From NCBI GenBank assembly GCA_023653785.1, contig JAMKCH010022332.1, positions 1-64,000 on the forward strand: a DNA stretch of 64,000 nt, given 5' to 3'. Shown one piece after another: positions 1 through 12,579 of this stretch. The stretch is from Ophioderma brevispina (lineage: Eukaryota; Echinodermata; Ophiuroidea; Amphilepidida; Ophiodermatidae). The stretch's first letter is position 1. Each line of letters begins with the position of its first letter. The notes under the pieces are model-generated. The model was not told the DNA's origin, ran no database searches, and worked only from the letters and a program-made list of their open reading frames with translations. Position numbers and translations under genes: made by a program.

Positions 1-184
1 AAGACCTTGCACTAAATAGTTCGGATTTATTAGATATCGGTCGCCCCGAAGAGCAAACTGATATCTGAGACTGACACGTGATCTGGTACCTGACACGTGA
101 CACCACACTATTCATCTCGTTTACCGTTTATAACTACAACGGCAAAGCAGCAAGATTCTGTATCTCTGTTGTCACAGCGTAATC

Positions 185-405
185 GATTCACGATATGAGA
201 CTATACATTGTGGTTCTGTTACAGGGAGGGTAGAAAACGATCTGCTCGATTGGGGCATTGGCGATTTCCACACGGTAATTTGGTGAAATGTACATGCCAT
301 TTACTATGGCAGTATTGCGGTCCAGGACATTAAAAATTCCATCTATTAAACCTTGCTTCAAAAGATCTTAGTAATATCATGATCAATAAGAAACAACTAG
401 ACGTT
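185..405 (-). repeat. Family-E dispersed repeat fragment
   Basis: Reverse complement of the 3' half of family E at 16.57-16.94 kb. Shared blocks are ATCTTAGTAATATCATGAT, TTACTATGGCAGT, CGGTAATTTGG and GATCTGCTCGATTGGGCATTGG-like. Confidence 0.75.
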
Positions 406-426
406 CACTCAATCATGCTTCGTTAA

Positions 427-780
427 AGCCGAATCAGAGATTTCCTAGAGGGAGGCCGCCCTATATTCCAAAAAATAGTGTTTTTTGCAGGACAAAGGCT
501 TGCTTCCATATATAATCACTTGTGTGAATTTGCTAAGCTTCAATCGAATTCCTTCATATAGAAAATACCCAACTGTGTTATAAAAATTCCGGATCGAATG
601 TTGGTGACACAGTATCCTATGGGACGTAATGCTACACATAAATGTTTACTGCATCAAAAACGAAAAATCCCGTTCATCTCAAATTCGGATGTGCATTTTA
701 GGTTACTATCTTTAGTTCTAGTTGAGCATTTTTCATTATTACACAAAAAAATAATATTTCGCAATCTCTGAGTCAGACTT
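427..780 (+). mobile_element. Family-B MITE copy
   Basis: Same element as 47643-48002. It begins AGCCGAATCAGAGATTT after TTAA (423-426) and ends CTCTGAGTCAGACTT; the right flank has decayed from TTAA to TGTA. Internal landmarks are the CTTCATAT block, the damaged GGATC palindrome and the CATTTTAGGTTACTATC block. Confidence 0.88.
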
Positions 781-784
781 GTAA

Positions 785-2454
785 AATTTACCGTACATAA
801 CTCAAACTCCAGAAAATTCCCTGCAAAGTCAATTCTATCAAACTTAATACCCTTGAACATAGGGGCCATGGCTACAGAGCTATGCGGCTCTCGTAGCCAT
901 GCGCACGATACACTCTAATATCAAAACAGCCTATATAATCTTATACACCCCAAAAACCATGGCCACCTCCTGTTCAATAATCCTACACGGAATCTACACA
1001 GTGGACAACGGATGCAGTAATTCACCATGATTTCACGGGTCGTTTTCGCTAGCAGCAACGTGTTTTCGCCATTTTACATTCCCGGCTAGCTGTATCAGGG
1101 ATCCTGGCTGTATGGCTGTATTCAGGCGGTATTCGCTTTGTTTGAATCGGTTACAAAAAAACCCAAAATTGAATGGTTATTGATCAGGTCCAATAAAATC
1201 GTATTCTAGGAACGATGAGATATCTGGAACATAACCGATTCGCTATACTTTCCGGAAAATATTCCGAAAATCAATGAGTAACAAGGAAAAGGAATATGTT
1301 GCGAAAAAGGCTTTGCTTACGACTCAGCTTTGAGCCGTCCAGAGAGGGGCGGACGCGGACTCACACAAATTGAATAAATAATCAAAGCCTTGGTAAAAAG
1401 GCTAGGACGTAAGCATAAAAACTTATCTTCATTCCAAATTAATAATCTTGAGCTTCTATATATAGTGAGTGTTTAATATAACTTTGACATATTTTCATTA
1501 CTTTATCGAAAAGGAACAAAAAGGCGAACAAAATCAGAAAGAAAAAATTGCTGGGCAACTTTGACCTAACAACTTAGTGCAGAACCAAAATCCGGTATTT
1601 TGCCTTAATTCGTTTCTATATCATGCAATTTTCCCGCGTTTGAAAGAAAACTCAGTGTCAACCGCCCTATATTCCAATCTAAAATGGTTAGTTAATGTGA
1701 CAGAGGACTGGTCTGTTGTACTCCAACCCGAATCGTGGAGGTGATAAACACATTGAATCTTTTTAAACTGCGTGCAATATCTCATCAATCCTGAATAGAT
1801 TTTTTACCACCTTTTCCAAAAATAACAGAGCGGACCCCCATGCTTGCGTTACGGGGAAAGTGCTTCTAGATCTACAACCACCGCTACTTCCTTTTTTGCG
1901 GTAATGTCAGGTTGCCAGTCATTTTCTCTTGGAGTAAGGGATATATTACCTAATGGTCAAAGATTAACGAGCACAATGGCAGGACAAATATAATTTGGGT
2001 ATACATGCCCCACTTTGTAGCCAACACATTTTGACAGAATTTGCAATATCCAATTTTACAAGGTTACACCATACGATGTTATACACTGAATATAATAAAT
2101 CACTTAACGTCCTTAACTGCTTACAAAATGCGAGCGGAACCTACCTTGCTTTAAATCTAACAAGAAAACTACCCGTACCCTTTTTTTGCGGTGACCGTCA
2201 AATTTTCCTCTAGGGGCGTTAGGGATGACATAGGAAGATTCAAGAGTACAAAGCAATAGTTTTGTTCAAGTGTAAGTTGACAATATTGTTCCGAGGCCTA
2301 TGATAATTTATTTATGTGTAGTTAATGTTGTAGAACGTTATCAATTGGGTAGATAATATACTATGTTTCTAACACCAATAAGTGATTTCAAACGTATTAC
2401 CAAAATATAGAAATTTCAATTGAGGTTGGAATGAACTTCCTTAAACACTCACCT
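785..2454. other. No feature recognised
   Basis: AT-rich sequence with stops in all frames. No protein similarity, terminal repeats or tandem structure noticed. Confidence 0.6.
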
Positions 2455-2545
2455 TTCCCCACCCTGCCCCAGTACCACCCCTCCCCCCACCCCTTCCCCC
2501 CCTCCCCACCCCCCCCCCGCCCTTCCTTTACCCCCCCTTACCCCA
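2455..2545 (+). repeat. C-rich tract
   Basis: Imperfect CCCCACCCCTTCCCC run of ~90 bp. No further structure. Confidence 0.8.
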
Positions 2546-2929
2546 ACACCGACTTTTACTTTATGCATTAAGACTGCAACGGCATTTTTTAATACGCGGT
2601 CATTGGGAGATGTGCATTAAGTTTTGTATTGGCATATGACAATAAACACCCAATAACAGTGTCATACTATTATAAAGGTATTCAGGCAAAATATCACAAT
2701 ATTTGTTGTGTGCATTAATTTCTGTGCAATATTTTGGGTTTTACGACATAGCAATATATGTACTATTTAATTTGACATGGGTCAGCATTCGTTTGTTGAC
2801 AATTACCTTTTGTATGTATGTCAAAATTAAATTGTGTTGTAATTTACTAGTGACAGTAACATATTAATGGTTTTACTCTTCTAGTGGTAAATTGTAACGT
2901 TTGGATGTTTGTTAATAAATGGGAACAAA

Positions 2930-3215
2930 CCTTCCAACTGAGTAAACCTACTCAATTTGATAGCTAAAGTTTTTGCTCATCTAAAGTGCAAATTTTCTCA
3001 ACAGTGGGAGTAAAATTTACTCAATCCTGCTGATTAAAAGTTTAATAACAAGGAAGTGTTGTTCTTTTTGCTCCACAGCAGGGTAAACTTTAATCATTTG
3101 ACGGTTGAGTACAAATTTACTCATCTGTTCAGTAAAAATTACTCATCTATGAGTAATACTTTTAATCAACAGCAGAGCAAAAAACATTTTACTCCCAACA
3201 GTGTGAGTTTACTCC
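2930..3215. repeat. Cluster of GAGTAAA / TTTACTC motifs
   Basis: At least ten copies of TTTACTC, TTACTC or their complement GAGTAAA in 285 bp, in both orientations and sometimes as palindromes (GAGTAAAATTTACTC). Probably a decayed short-repeat element. Confidence 0.6.
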
Positions 3216-3237
3216 GAGATATGAAAAGCGGCTTGCC

Positions 3238-3345
3238 GCCAGGGGTCCGTTCCCGAAAAGTTGTAATCTTCAGGCTACTATGTCCTGCCTGAGTGGACCA
3301 ATTTGTCCAAAGCACTCCGGAAAGCACTGTGTAACCCGGTATGAA
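3238..3345 (+). repeat. Family-K dispersed repeat
   Basis: ACTATGTCCTGCCTGAG.GGACCAATTTGTCCAA and GTAAC.CGGTATGAAAA are shared with 9690-9790. Function unknown. Confidence 0.65.
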
Positions 3346-3361
3346 AAGGTTGTATGTATAG

Positions 3362-3573
3362 GATAAGGCATTAGTGGAGGGCATTCGGGGATATAATTTT
3401 CCATCTTGGAGGAATTAATAATTAAATATGCCATTAGCGCCATTAGGGGGGCCACTGTGAGCACGAGCGATTTAGCGCGAGTGCTCACAGTGGCCCGTTT
3501 ATCCATATATTACTTATTAATGCCTCCAAGCATGCAAATTATATCCCCGAATGCATCACTAATGCCTTATCTG
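3362..3573. repeat. Foldback (long hairpin) repeat
   Basis: Two ~95-bp arms are inverted repeats: GATAAGGCATTAGTG, GCATTCGGGGATATAATTT and CTTGGAGG...ATTAATAA in the left arm recur reversed in the right. The tip is a perfect 15-bp stem GGCCACTGTGAGCAC (3450-3464) / GTGCTCACAGTGGCC (3481-3495) around a 16-nt loop. Probably a foldback MITE; its neighbour at 3238-3345 is itself a repeat. Confidence 0.85.
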
Positions 3574-3599
3574 TCATAAACCACATGAGCATTATTTTA

Positions 3600-4800
3600 T
3601 TACACATCAAAACAAAAATACACTATTGATAATCTTTTTCTGATATATTTGGATACTTTTACAAATTTATAACTAGAAAATATTGTAGTTCTACGCACTT
3701 TCCAAACATGGGTGACTTGCATATAAAAGCAGCAAGTATTTGGAGAGAAGGTGCTGAAAAACAGTATATACATGTAGTTATTGATGAAAACTTCGATGAG
3801 GTACGCTAAGAATAGATTAGTTTTGACTAATGCCCATGATACAATGGAACGTGGATTACGCATTAGTCAATATTTACTGTCATTACCGGTTTGGTAAATA
3901 AGGGCAGTGCTTGTACATGTCGATAATTATTACATCAGTTCTTGATGTATCGCATCTATTTAGGTCAAATCGGGTTACGAACAACGCAGATTTTAAAATA
4001 GAACTTGTAGGACCTACTGCCGTAAAGTTGCTTGTTTTTTTAACACCACAGACATAGATTTTATTTTTAGTATGGACTCTGGAGTGAGGTTGTATCTGAT
4101 TCTTTCCCGTTTGTAAAGCCACATTACCTGGGAGGTTGTGGTATTGAACGTTCTGGCCTTGGAATTATTGCATTACCATGGCGAGTGGATTTGTGACCGC
4201 GAGGTTTATTTTAACTATTGAGAACGTAAAAAAACTCGACGGATTTTTAAACCTAGCTTTGGTATACGTGCCATTAAAAACGATATGAACCTCACAGTCT
4301 TCACCCCTACTGCTTGCCGTTTCGTGGAAGGGATACGTAAATATTTCGTGCAATGAGGATGCTGTGTTTCAACTCAGTAATTCTACTAGATTAACATCCA
4401 ACAATACTGGGTGAGTCTGTGCCAGCTTCTTTTCATACCTCAAAAGGACCGGGAAGATATGAAAAAAACTCATTATCATTCTATCATGCAAACCGATGGC
4501 CAAAATCAGTAAAGGCTATGTTGTTGATGCTATTTCGGGTGATATTCAGTTTAATCCAGCCCTAAATACCCGTGTGGCATATGCGATATAAAAAAACGTC
4601 AATGCCAACCAGAAGGCCATGGAATGTGAATGCTGCCTGGTGTGGTACCACAATAAAATACTGGGAGAAAGGACGACAGGTATTTTGTGCATATGGATCA
4701 CAATTCTTACACATGGATTTGTTACAAGTGTGGCGTGCCGAACTTTACAACTCAACACTTTTTTGTATGTGAATATTTCAAATTCTTTTGAAATCCTCTC
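3600..4800. other. No feature recognised
   Basis: Only short open frames (under 90 codons) without recognisable motifs. Confidence 0.6.
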
Positions 4801-4803
4801 GCA

Positions 4804-4831
4804 CCCCCCCCCCCCCCCCCCCCCCCCCCCC
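4804..4831 (+). repeat. Poly-C run (C28)
   Basis: Pure run of 28 C just upstream of the LINE. Confidence 0.95.
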
Positions 4832-4984
4832 GTATTAATCCCGAAAATGACACTGAGAATGACGCTCTTCAGATGATCTTGACTTTAGAGTTAATGGGCA
4901 TATGGTAGCCCGAAGATGTCTTCCAGCCCCTAACAAAACCCCGGGCAGTTATAAACTCGACGCATAAAACCAAGAGAGACGGTC

Positions 4985-7860
4985 TCAAGTAACACGAGCC
5001 TCCTGAATTTTTGAATATCAATTTCAAGTATAAGAACAAAATTGCTTTGTTTTCACACCATATTGGTGAAAATGAAAACCCGGACATCATTGCAGGTACA
5101 GAGACTTGGTTAAATGACACTGTGTTTTCAAATGAGGTTATACCCCCTACGTACCAGTTGTTTAGAAAGGATAGAGAAACCAAAACTCAGGGCGGTGGAG
5201 TTTTCTGGCTATTAAAAATGACCTTATAGCCAAAGAAGAACCTGATCTTTCCTCAGATTGTGAATCAATCTGGGCCAGAATTCATATGAAAGGAAGTCAA
5301 GCTGTGTACCGGTGTTTTTACAGGCCGACCAGGCAAGCAAATCAGCCGATCGAAAACTGCATTGACAAACTTGAACAGATCCTCTTAAGCTCCTTTAAAA
5401 CTGTCATACATGGCTCCTAGGGGATTTTAATCTCCCAGACATAAGATTGGGAGAGAACTGGTTTAAATAGGGGGCAGGTATCCAGAAATCAAGTAAGAGG
5501 TGATGAGTAGCCTTAGACTATAATTTTCACCAAGTGCAGAATACACACCAGAGATGGAAACGTCGTGGGACTGGTTTACGAACCACGCTTTCATGTGTCC
5601 AAACATAAAACATCTTCCAGGCGTGGGCGTGGTGACCCATTATATCGTCGCCATCGACGCACTGCTGACTCACAGAGAAACCAAAGCACCGGGAGAAAAA
5701 GTGTACTGTACAAAAAAGGCAACTTTGATCGTATAAATGTGACATCAATGATTTGCTAAGTCTCTCACTGATAATGTTGCTGATAATCTATCCGTCAACC
5801 AACTAGATTGATTTTAAAAACATCGTTAATACCTCTGTTGAAAAACATATACGAGCAAGTTATGCTAAAAGCAGCACCCAAATCCTTGGGTGGATCGTTC
5901 AACATCAGGTGTACGTGGCAAAACAACGCTTGTTACAACAAAGCCAAGCGCACAAATAGTGATAAGGACGGGTGAAACATTTCAAAAATTTCCGCCGTGC
6001 TTACGATGAGCATTCGGAAATCCAGATCACAGTATTGTTTGATGTGGGGGAGAGTTTGGGAATCAGGTGATTAACCAAAACCATTCTGCGTTATAAAGAA
6101 TACCCGTCAAAACTTTTCGTGTGTTGCAGCTCTCGAACGGCCATGGGATTTGCTACATCTGCTGTAGAGAAAGCCAACGCTCTCAATAAGCAATTTCAAT
6201 CTGTTTTTACCGGAGATCATAGTAATATACCAATCTGAACCAGGAATTTCCAAAATGCCGCTATTCATGCCCTCAGAAGGTGTTGAAAGCATTGAAAGAT
6301 CTTAAACCTCAGAAGGCACCTGGTCCAGATGGTATTACTCCAGAGATACTCAAAGAATGTGCATCTAGCATGTCTCCAATTCTGACCATTATTTTCAGAA
6401 ATCTATTTTCTACTGGTATGTACCAGAAGAATGGTTGAAAGCAAATGTCACTCTTTTATAAGAAAAGGAAATCGCTACGCTCAGCAATTATCGCCCGTTT
6501 CCTTGACGTCTATACCATGCAAGTTGCTTGAGCAATTCTTATTCAAACATCATGTTACACCTAGAAGAAACAGGGATTCTAATGACAAACAACATGGTTT
6601 CGGCGTGGCCGATCGTGCGAGAACACGCGTGCTCTAACAGTCAAACGATCTTGCGGAAATCTTACGACAACAGCAAGCCGATGTTTTATAATGGATTTTA
6701 GCACAGGCCTTTGCTGTCCCTCATGAAAGACTCCTTCGCCACTAAACTTAGTCATGCTGGTATAAATGGTTCCCTTCACACCTGGATTAGATTTCTTTCC
6801 TAACTCAAGGACTCAGGCAAGTTGTTTTGGATGGTGTAGCTTCATCTTCCATACACGTCTCATCGGGAGTACACAAGTTACAGTCCTCGGCCCGCTTCTT
6901 TTCCTGCTGTACATGAACTGACATCTCTAAGGATAGTACATCGGAAATTTGCCTGCTAGCTGACGACTGTATCCTGTTAAGACACGGGGGATAACATCGG
7001 TGATAGTCAGGAGATTCAAAAAGATATGACCGCTTAGTGAAATGGAGAACCGATGGCAGATGAAGTTTTAACACATCAAAATGCTATTGCTATGCACCAT
7101 CACTCATAAGAAAAACGCCGTGTACACCAAATACAAGATGGGGGATTCAATACTGGAGACCGTTTCAACCACACCTACCTGGGGGTAGAACTGAACAATA
7201 AAACTGAGTTGGGGCTGGTACATTCCAAAAAGTAACTCAAAAGCAAATCAAATCCTTGGCTGCTAGTAGGAATCTTTACGTTGTTCTAGAACGTCAAGGA
7301 CAAGAGCATATAACACTCGTTAGCCACGTATTGAATACTGATGCATCTGTTTGGGACCCTTATCAGGCAAATTATAAATCGCAATTGGAGGGGGTAAGAC
7401 GCTCGCAGGTTCGTACTACATTAGGACAGAAGGAGCGCCCGTGTCATGACATGCCTTACTCAACTAGACTGGGAACCTCTGGAACATCGCGGAGCCAAAC
7501 AACGTCTCACGCTCCTGTATAAGTCTATCAACAAACTAGTCGCTATAAATACAGATTATATCAGACCAACTCCAAAGGGGACGGTTTAACCGGACAACAG
7601 CTGCTGTAGCCTTCAAACAGCTGGCCGCCCACAGAAAGATTGTTACAGATTCTCCTTTTTACCAAGAACCTGCCATGCTGGAACAAAACTTCTTCAGAAT
7701 ATTCGCCAAGCTACAAATACGGGAAACTTTAAGAAAGCACTACAGACAATTGACATAGGCTGTATTATTAGGGGGGCTGATTTTAAATAATGTGCATGTG
7801 CTCAGCCACCTGCATGTACACCATCCTGTGGAGTTTATGCAGTATTCAACCAGAACCCGA
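4985..7860 (+). mobile_element. L2/CR1-type LINE, decayed (endonuclease, RT, 3' region)
   Basis: Endonuclease: NPDIIAGTETWLND, QLFRKDRETKTQGGGVF, SIWARIH and GDFNLPDI between 5040 and 5450. The linker carries a VLYKKGNFD-like block (~5690-5735) and FKNFRRAYDE (~5970). Reverse transcriptase: LKDLKPQKAPGPDGITPEIL (6292-6351), then SLTSIPCKLLEQFLFKHH (~6500-6555), VLDGVASSSIHVSSGV, and LLADDCILL at ~6952-6978, the equivalent of the F-A-D-D active site. The 3' part has ASVWDPYQA, QLDWEPLEHRGAKQRL and FFTKNLPCWN (~7355-7700), as in L2 C-termini. Frames change dozens of times. The 5' end is truncated or unrecognised. Confidence 0.92.
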
Positions 7861-7864
7861 ACCA

Positions 7865-8785
7865 GAACCAAGTGAAATGTTCAAGCGCTTTCACTTGAGG
7901 GAGAAAAGCATGCTAGTCCGAGGTTGATCTGACTAGACACTCATATTGGGTGGTCGTGTACTCGGTTCAGAGCTGAACCGATGAAGTATCTAGCTATTGC
8001 AGGCCATCACAATTTAAAACTGACATTTACTCACCTTGACTTACAAATCCAATACTAATGTCACGGATTCTTATTTCTAACGGATGTGCAGATCATGTCA
8101 GTGTATTACGAGGTGTTTGGTGTCAATAACTGGTGCAAAATGAAAGAATTGAAGGCACTAAAGTATACTAAAAATTGCCATTACTAAAAATTCCACATCG
8201 AAAACTTGCAGAAACATGTTTCAATAATACTCCAGAATTGCTTTTTTGGTCCTATAATTATTTATACGTGATAATAACACCATGGAGTCGGAATATACCA
8301 AATAGAGGCGGTAAGTGAAGTATTTTAAAACTTTTTTCCCGACAGGTTTTTCCGTCGGACAAACCCCGCGAATATCCTATGTTACTCTAATTTTGCCCCG
8401 GGCTTCGCCCGGGCTACGACCGTGTTCGAGTTACAAGCATGGGGCATTATTAAATTCATTTAATAATGCACCCCCCTGATAATACACGCATGCATATTTA
8501 AATCATGTCATAATGCACGCATGCATATTCAAATTTGAGGTAAGCGTGCATTCGCGAATATAATTTTACGCGAAAAACAAAGAAAAAACCACTCGAAAAT
8601 AAGGCTCTAGTGGTTATGTAGGACATACACATGAGTTAGTATTAGTATACACGTAGGGTACGCACGAGTTTGCGGGAACGGGGCCCAGGTAACTTCGTCA
8701 ATCAAGAAGATAATGGTATGTGTGCGCTTTATTTCCGTGAAGTGTTTATTTAAAAGCGTGGTTGTTCTGAGGGTTTTATGTGTAT
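7865..8785. other. Unassigned; contains a GC-rich hairpin
   Basis: A perfect hairpin CCCGGGCTTCGCCCGGG at 8397-8413 and repeated ATAATGCACGCATGCATATT at ~8480-8540. The family-K-like fragment at 8613-8685 lies here. No gene. Confidence 0.55.
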
Positions 8786-8789
8786 TGTT

Positions 8790-9085
8790 GTTCTCTAATT
8801 GATATGAGGCTGGCACTTGCCACATACACCCCATAAAGTACCGTGGGAAACAAACTTGCGGTTTTGATGGTAGATGCAATAATGCATGTTGCAAAGCCCT
8901 AGCAATACGTGCTAATAAAAGTGGTTAACCACTAAACGGTGGTTTTTTGTTTATATCTTGGGAATGAAGGGATTCGAGGGGCTCAAATTTCAGGACAAAA
9001 TGAGAAAAATACGGCCGTTCATCTGATTTCAAAATCGATGACTACTTCCGGGTAAATCAGGCGGTTCCCAAAGACGATCGGAACA
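8790..9085 (+). repeat. Family-D dispersed repeat
   Basis: Shares AATAATGCATGTTGCAAAGCCCTA, GTTAACCACTAAA, ATCTTGGGAATGAA and TACTTCCGGGTAAATCAG with 16975-17245 (inverted) and, more weakly, 53225-53480. Non-coding. Confidence 0.78.
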
Positions 9086-9139
9086 AGCCCCTTTAATTAT
9101 ACAAAAACCGATCTTCTGCCAGCCCGAATTTCTTGTTGT

Positions 9140-9200
9140 GTGTGTAAGGTGCTCTGTCGGTATCAAAGTCTTGGGTTTGATTCCCAATTCTGACGCAAAC
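9140..9200 (+). repeat. Possible tRNA-derived SINE head
   Basis: GTGCTCTGTCGG...GGGTTTGATTCCC resembles A-box and B-box spacing of a tRNA-derived promoter. The body that follows is not recognised. Low confidence. Confidence 0.3.
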
Positions 9201-9689
9201 AATTTTAAACTATTTTTTGGGACTTGGAGATTGCAATGAATTTGAAAATTCAGAGTTGGATGAACTGCGATTACACAGTAAGTATAGGGTTACCGGGTCG
9301 GCCCCTAGTCGCTTGTTTGCATGGGGTCATTTTTTTACTCAAAACGCAGGCCACTTCCTGTTGAAATAAACATACCACAGGAAGGAACAGACCACAGAAG
9401 CAGCTTGCAGTGGGAATCTTATTTATTGAAGCTTTTTATGGGAGCATTGTAAGAAGTATAACTCATATAGACAAAGAACCAGTGATAATGAGTTGACTTC
9501 ACACATGCAGAGGGTCGGAAAACTCATCACATCCTTGACCAAAAGAATGGAAAGTGCAACATCTATAGATGAGGTGACCTGTGACGTCAACGCCCGGGCA
9601 ACGAACAAAGACAATGCCCGGCAGTATGCGTGAGTACCTGCGGGGCTTGTGCTTTTTAAAATTTTAAAAATTCGCGCTCAATCAGGGGT

Positions 9690-9865
9690 CGTCCCGAAAC
9701 TGAGGTCGTAAATCTACGTGCATACTATGTCCTGCCTGAGAGGACCAATTTGTCCAAGCACTGTTGTAACTGGTATGAAAACGTCTGTTATGTAGGACAT
9801 CCGCATGAGTTAGTGAGCACGTTGGGTTACGCACAAGTTTGGGAACGGGCCCCTTGTTTGATAAG
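9690..9865 (+). repeat. Family-K dispersed repeat
   Basis: 5' half matches 3238-3345; 3' half (TTATGTAGGACAT.C.CATGAGTTAGT...ACGCAC.AGTTTG) matches 8613-8685. So three fragments of one family lie within the first 10 kb. Confidence 0.65.
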
Positions 9866-9869
9866 GCTA

Positions 9870-10535
9870 TTGAATGCCTGTAGCTGTATGGGCATATTCT
9901 CCGCACCCCTAACATGTCTTAGACCAGGTGCTAACTTGTGTTTTGTAAACATTGAGTATCGTCATTATAGAGTGCCAGGGGAAAATGCACATTATCCAAG
10001 GGATGGCAGCCAAGTTACCCATGATATGCACATTTTGTAGTTTTTTATCTGGTTTCGTCTGCATCTGTGTGAATATGTTGTTTTATATTTTAAGGTCAAC
10101 AAATCCCATTTCTGGAAGTTGCATGGAATGTTTAAAAACTTTTATTTTCTTTAAATGGACATTTTATGTTGTCAGGGCCCTTTAACATCTAAAAGCGAAT
10201 ACGTGCAAACATTACAAATGACAATTTTGGGCAAATATCCTGTAAGAGAACTATGGAGTTACTAAATAAACTTTAGTAAATTATTTACCTTACATCTTTA
10301 TGCTGATTCCGAATACGTCATGAAATACATAATTCTGGATTTTTTTGTAAAAACAAATAAACAATATTGGCACCATTTTTTTGAAGAGCGCCCCCAAATT
10401 TTCAAATTTTGATATTTTTGCACAGTTAACGTTGGTAATTGTCTACAAATTAGACTGTGAACGAGAATGCCTAAAAAAAATGGCGTATTTATCACAAAAT
10501 AAGCGATTTTGTATTAGAATTGGGATCCCCTATTG
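9870..10535. other. No feature recognised
   Basis: AT-rich, short open frames only. Confidence 0.6.
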
Positions 10536-10538
10536 GAC

Positions 10539-11197
10539 TTAACCTAAAAGGCCCTGGGGGGGGCGGAATCCGCCCCCCCTCGACATTTTTTTTTCGTATC
10601 TCACCTGTTTGTTATTTTTTCACGCCGAAACGCCGACTTTTTTCTTTGAAGCCTTGCGCTCGTTTTAACACCATTTTGAAAAATCGACCTACGGTTTTTT
10701 TTTTATGACTGCGGCGTTGCGTAATCGCGCACTCCGGTGCGAAGAAAGCTATTTTCCATTGAAATTCAACCGGAAAACATGAAATTACAGTTTTTTTTAA
10801 TTTTTTATTTTTTTTATTTTTTTTATTTTTTTTAATCTTATTATTTGATTATTTGTCGTAAGAGCAATGTGTGTGCAATACTTAGACACACATCGTGGCC
10901 CAAAAATCCAACTTTTGCTTGAAAAAATGGCGAAAAACCATAACTTTGGGGCGATTTTTTGAGATCTTTCGCATTTTTGGATGACGTCATGGTTGACGTC
11001 AATGTGACTGTCATACAAGGGTTGTTTGTACCTTTTTTGGTATCAATGGACTCCTTATGGTCCTAGCTATCCATTGGTACCACACATATTGATAGTTCAT
11101 CATCCGTTTCCGAGATCCTGGGGGGGGGGGCGGAATCCGCCCCCCCCCGCCCGGCGGTGAGATGGGTCCAAAAAGCCCCGGCTCTTTTAAGGGTTAA
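10539..11197 (+). mobile_element. Family-G TIR element with GC-rich palindromic ends
   Basis: Begins TTAACCTAAAAGGCCC and ends CTTTTAAGGGTTAA. Just inside each end is a GGGGGGCGGAATCCGCCCCCC palindrome (10554-10580 and 11119-11150). The middle is T/A-rich. A related stretch (TTTTGGTATCAATGGA...) occurs at 45478-45600, also next to a G-run/C-run pair. Non-coding. Confidence 0.7.
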
Positions 11198-11560
11198 CGG
11201 CAGAGCTGGAATGCAACGAATTTTAGATGAACGTTCCCTGAATGAAAATAGGTGACCACCTCGAGAAAATAACCTCTAACGTGACTTGCTCAAACTATTA
11301 CAACAACGTGGGATGAGCGTAGACGTACATGCCTCTTTCCGGCTTATTTCACATTGGATGGGGCCGTTTTCAGCAGCCGTTTGATTATTATCGGGATCCC
11401 CGATAATAATTTTCTAGTACAAAATTCTTTCGTTTGTGTCACACATGACATTTTCGAAGCTTAACCATTCACGGTATTGTTTACTAGCCCGTTACCTATG
11501 AACCGTGTAAAAATCCCTCAATTTTTTCTTTCAAAAGAATGTGGCTGAATATTGCTTTAA

Positions 11561-11922
11561 AGGAGGATGGCCCGGTTTCACACTATATGAATTTTCATAT
11601 TTTATTGAATGACCTTGACCCCAAAACTCCATCTGTAAGTTTACGGCCCAATATTGAAAAAAAAAATTCCGTTTTGGTGTGAAGAGCTAAAAACGTGATT
11701 TTTGAAGTCCCATAGAGCACCGTGGTAAAATTTATAGTGGTCTACCCAAATCATGGGTTACATTTTTGCTCATACATCAAAATCAAACATCTGTTAGCGG
11801 CTAAGATTTCAACAGGGTAAATGAGAAAATAGTACCTTTCTTCGATAACCAAAATTTGACCCACTTTCCATAAATCCGGGCTTCTGGGGGCGAGGCTAAC
11901 TAGCGATCGGGCCAATGGACCT
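11561..11922 (+). mobile_element. Family-F MITE (TTAA-flanked)
   Basis: TIRs AGGAGGATGGCCCG / CGGGCCAATGGACCT. TTAA precedes (11557-11560) and a decayed TTAC follows. Internal landmarks GAGCTAAAAACGTGATTTT and GGGTAAATGAGAAAA recur in the copies at 46.5 and 44.3 kb. Non-coding. Confidence 0.88.
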
Positions 11923-11929
11923 TTACAGT

Positions 11930-12578
11930 TTGTCGGCTACAGCCTGTAGGGCCGGTGTAAAAATCTGAATGTCCCCCATAGAGAGTGTCCTAGCTACCAT
12001 ATCAACATGTAGGAATAAACGTGACCTTGTAGACTAGGCATTTTGGGTACGTGCTGAAACAATGATGCATACAGCCCTCAATGGAGAACACAATAGACAA
12101 TTGGTGGTAGGACACTCAGTCAGCCGGACGCTTGTAAATATATGACAACCGGCTTCAGCGAGTTAAAGGAAATATGTCATGATTCGTGCATCTGATTGGA
12201 AAATTGGTAGATGAATCCTAAAGTAACGTAGATTCCATATAACAAAATAAGTGAAAATTGTCCACCTTGTTGGTATTTTGCCCTTTTAATGTTCCGCCCA
12301 ATAGCTTACTCGAAAACGATTCCGACAATCCACATCGCAGCAAGGTGACGTCAAAGTGATGGCCATCCATAATTTACATCGTTGTGACTATCATATCGCA
12401 GTGTTGCACTTTCCCATTCGAGTGCAACTGCCCAGGAGACAGAGGGGGAGGGGGGAAGTACAGAGGAGGGGAGGTAGGGGGGGCGGGTTGGAGCGAGGAG
12501 TCAAGGGAGAGCGAGGGGAGGAGATAAAATTAGGGAAGAGAAGGATGGTGGGTGCCAATCCGCGCGACTCGGTGCAGT
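11930..12578. other. Unassigned; purine-rich tract
   Basis: Purine (G/A) tract at about 12425-12540. The open frames across it are low-complexity translations. Nothing else seen. Confidence 0.6.
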
Positions 12579-12579
12579 C

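Noticed and set aside
9140..9200. tRNA gene
   Set aside because: A-box and B-box-like sequences are present, but no cloverleaf (acceptor stem and anticodon arm) could be formed.
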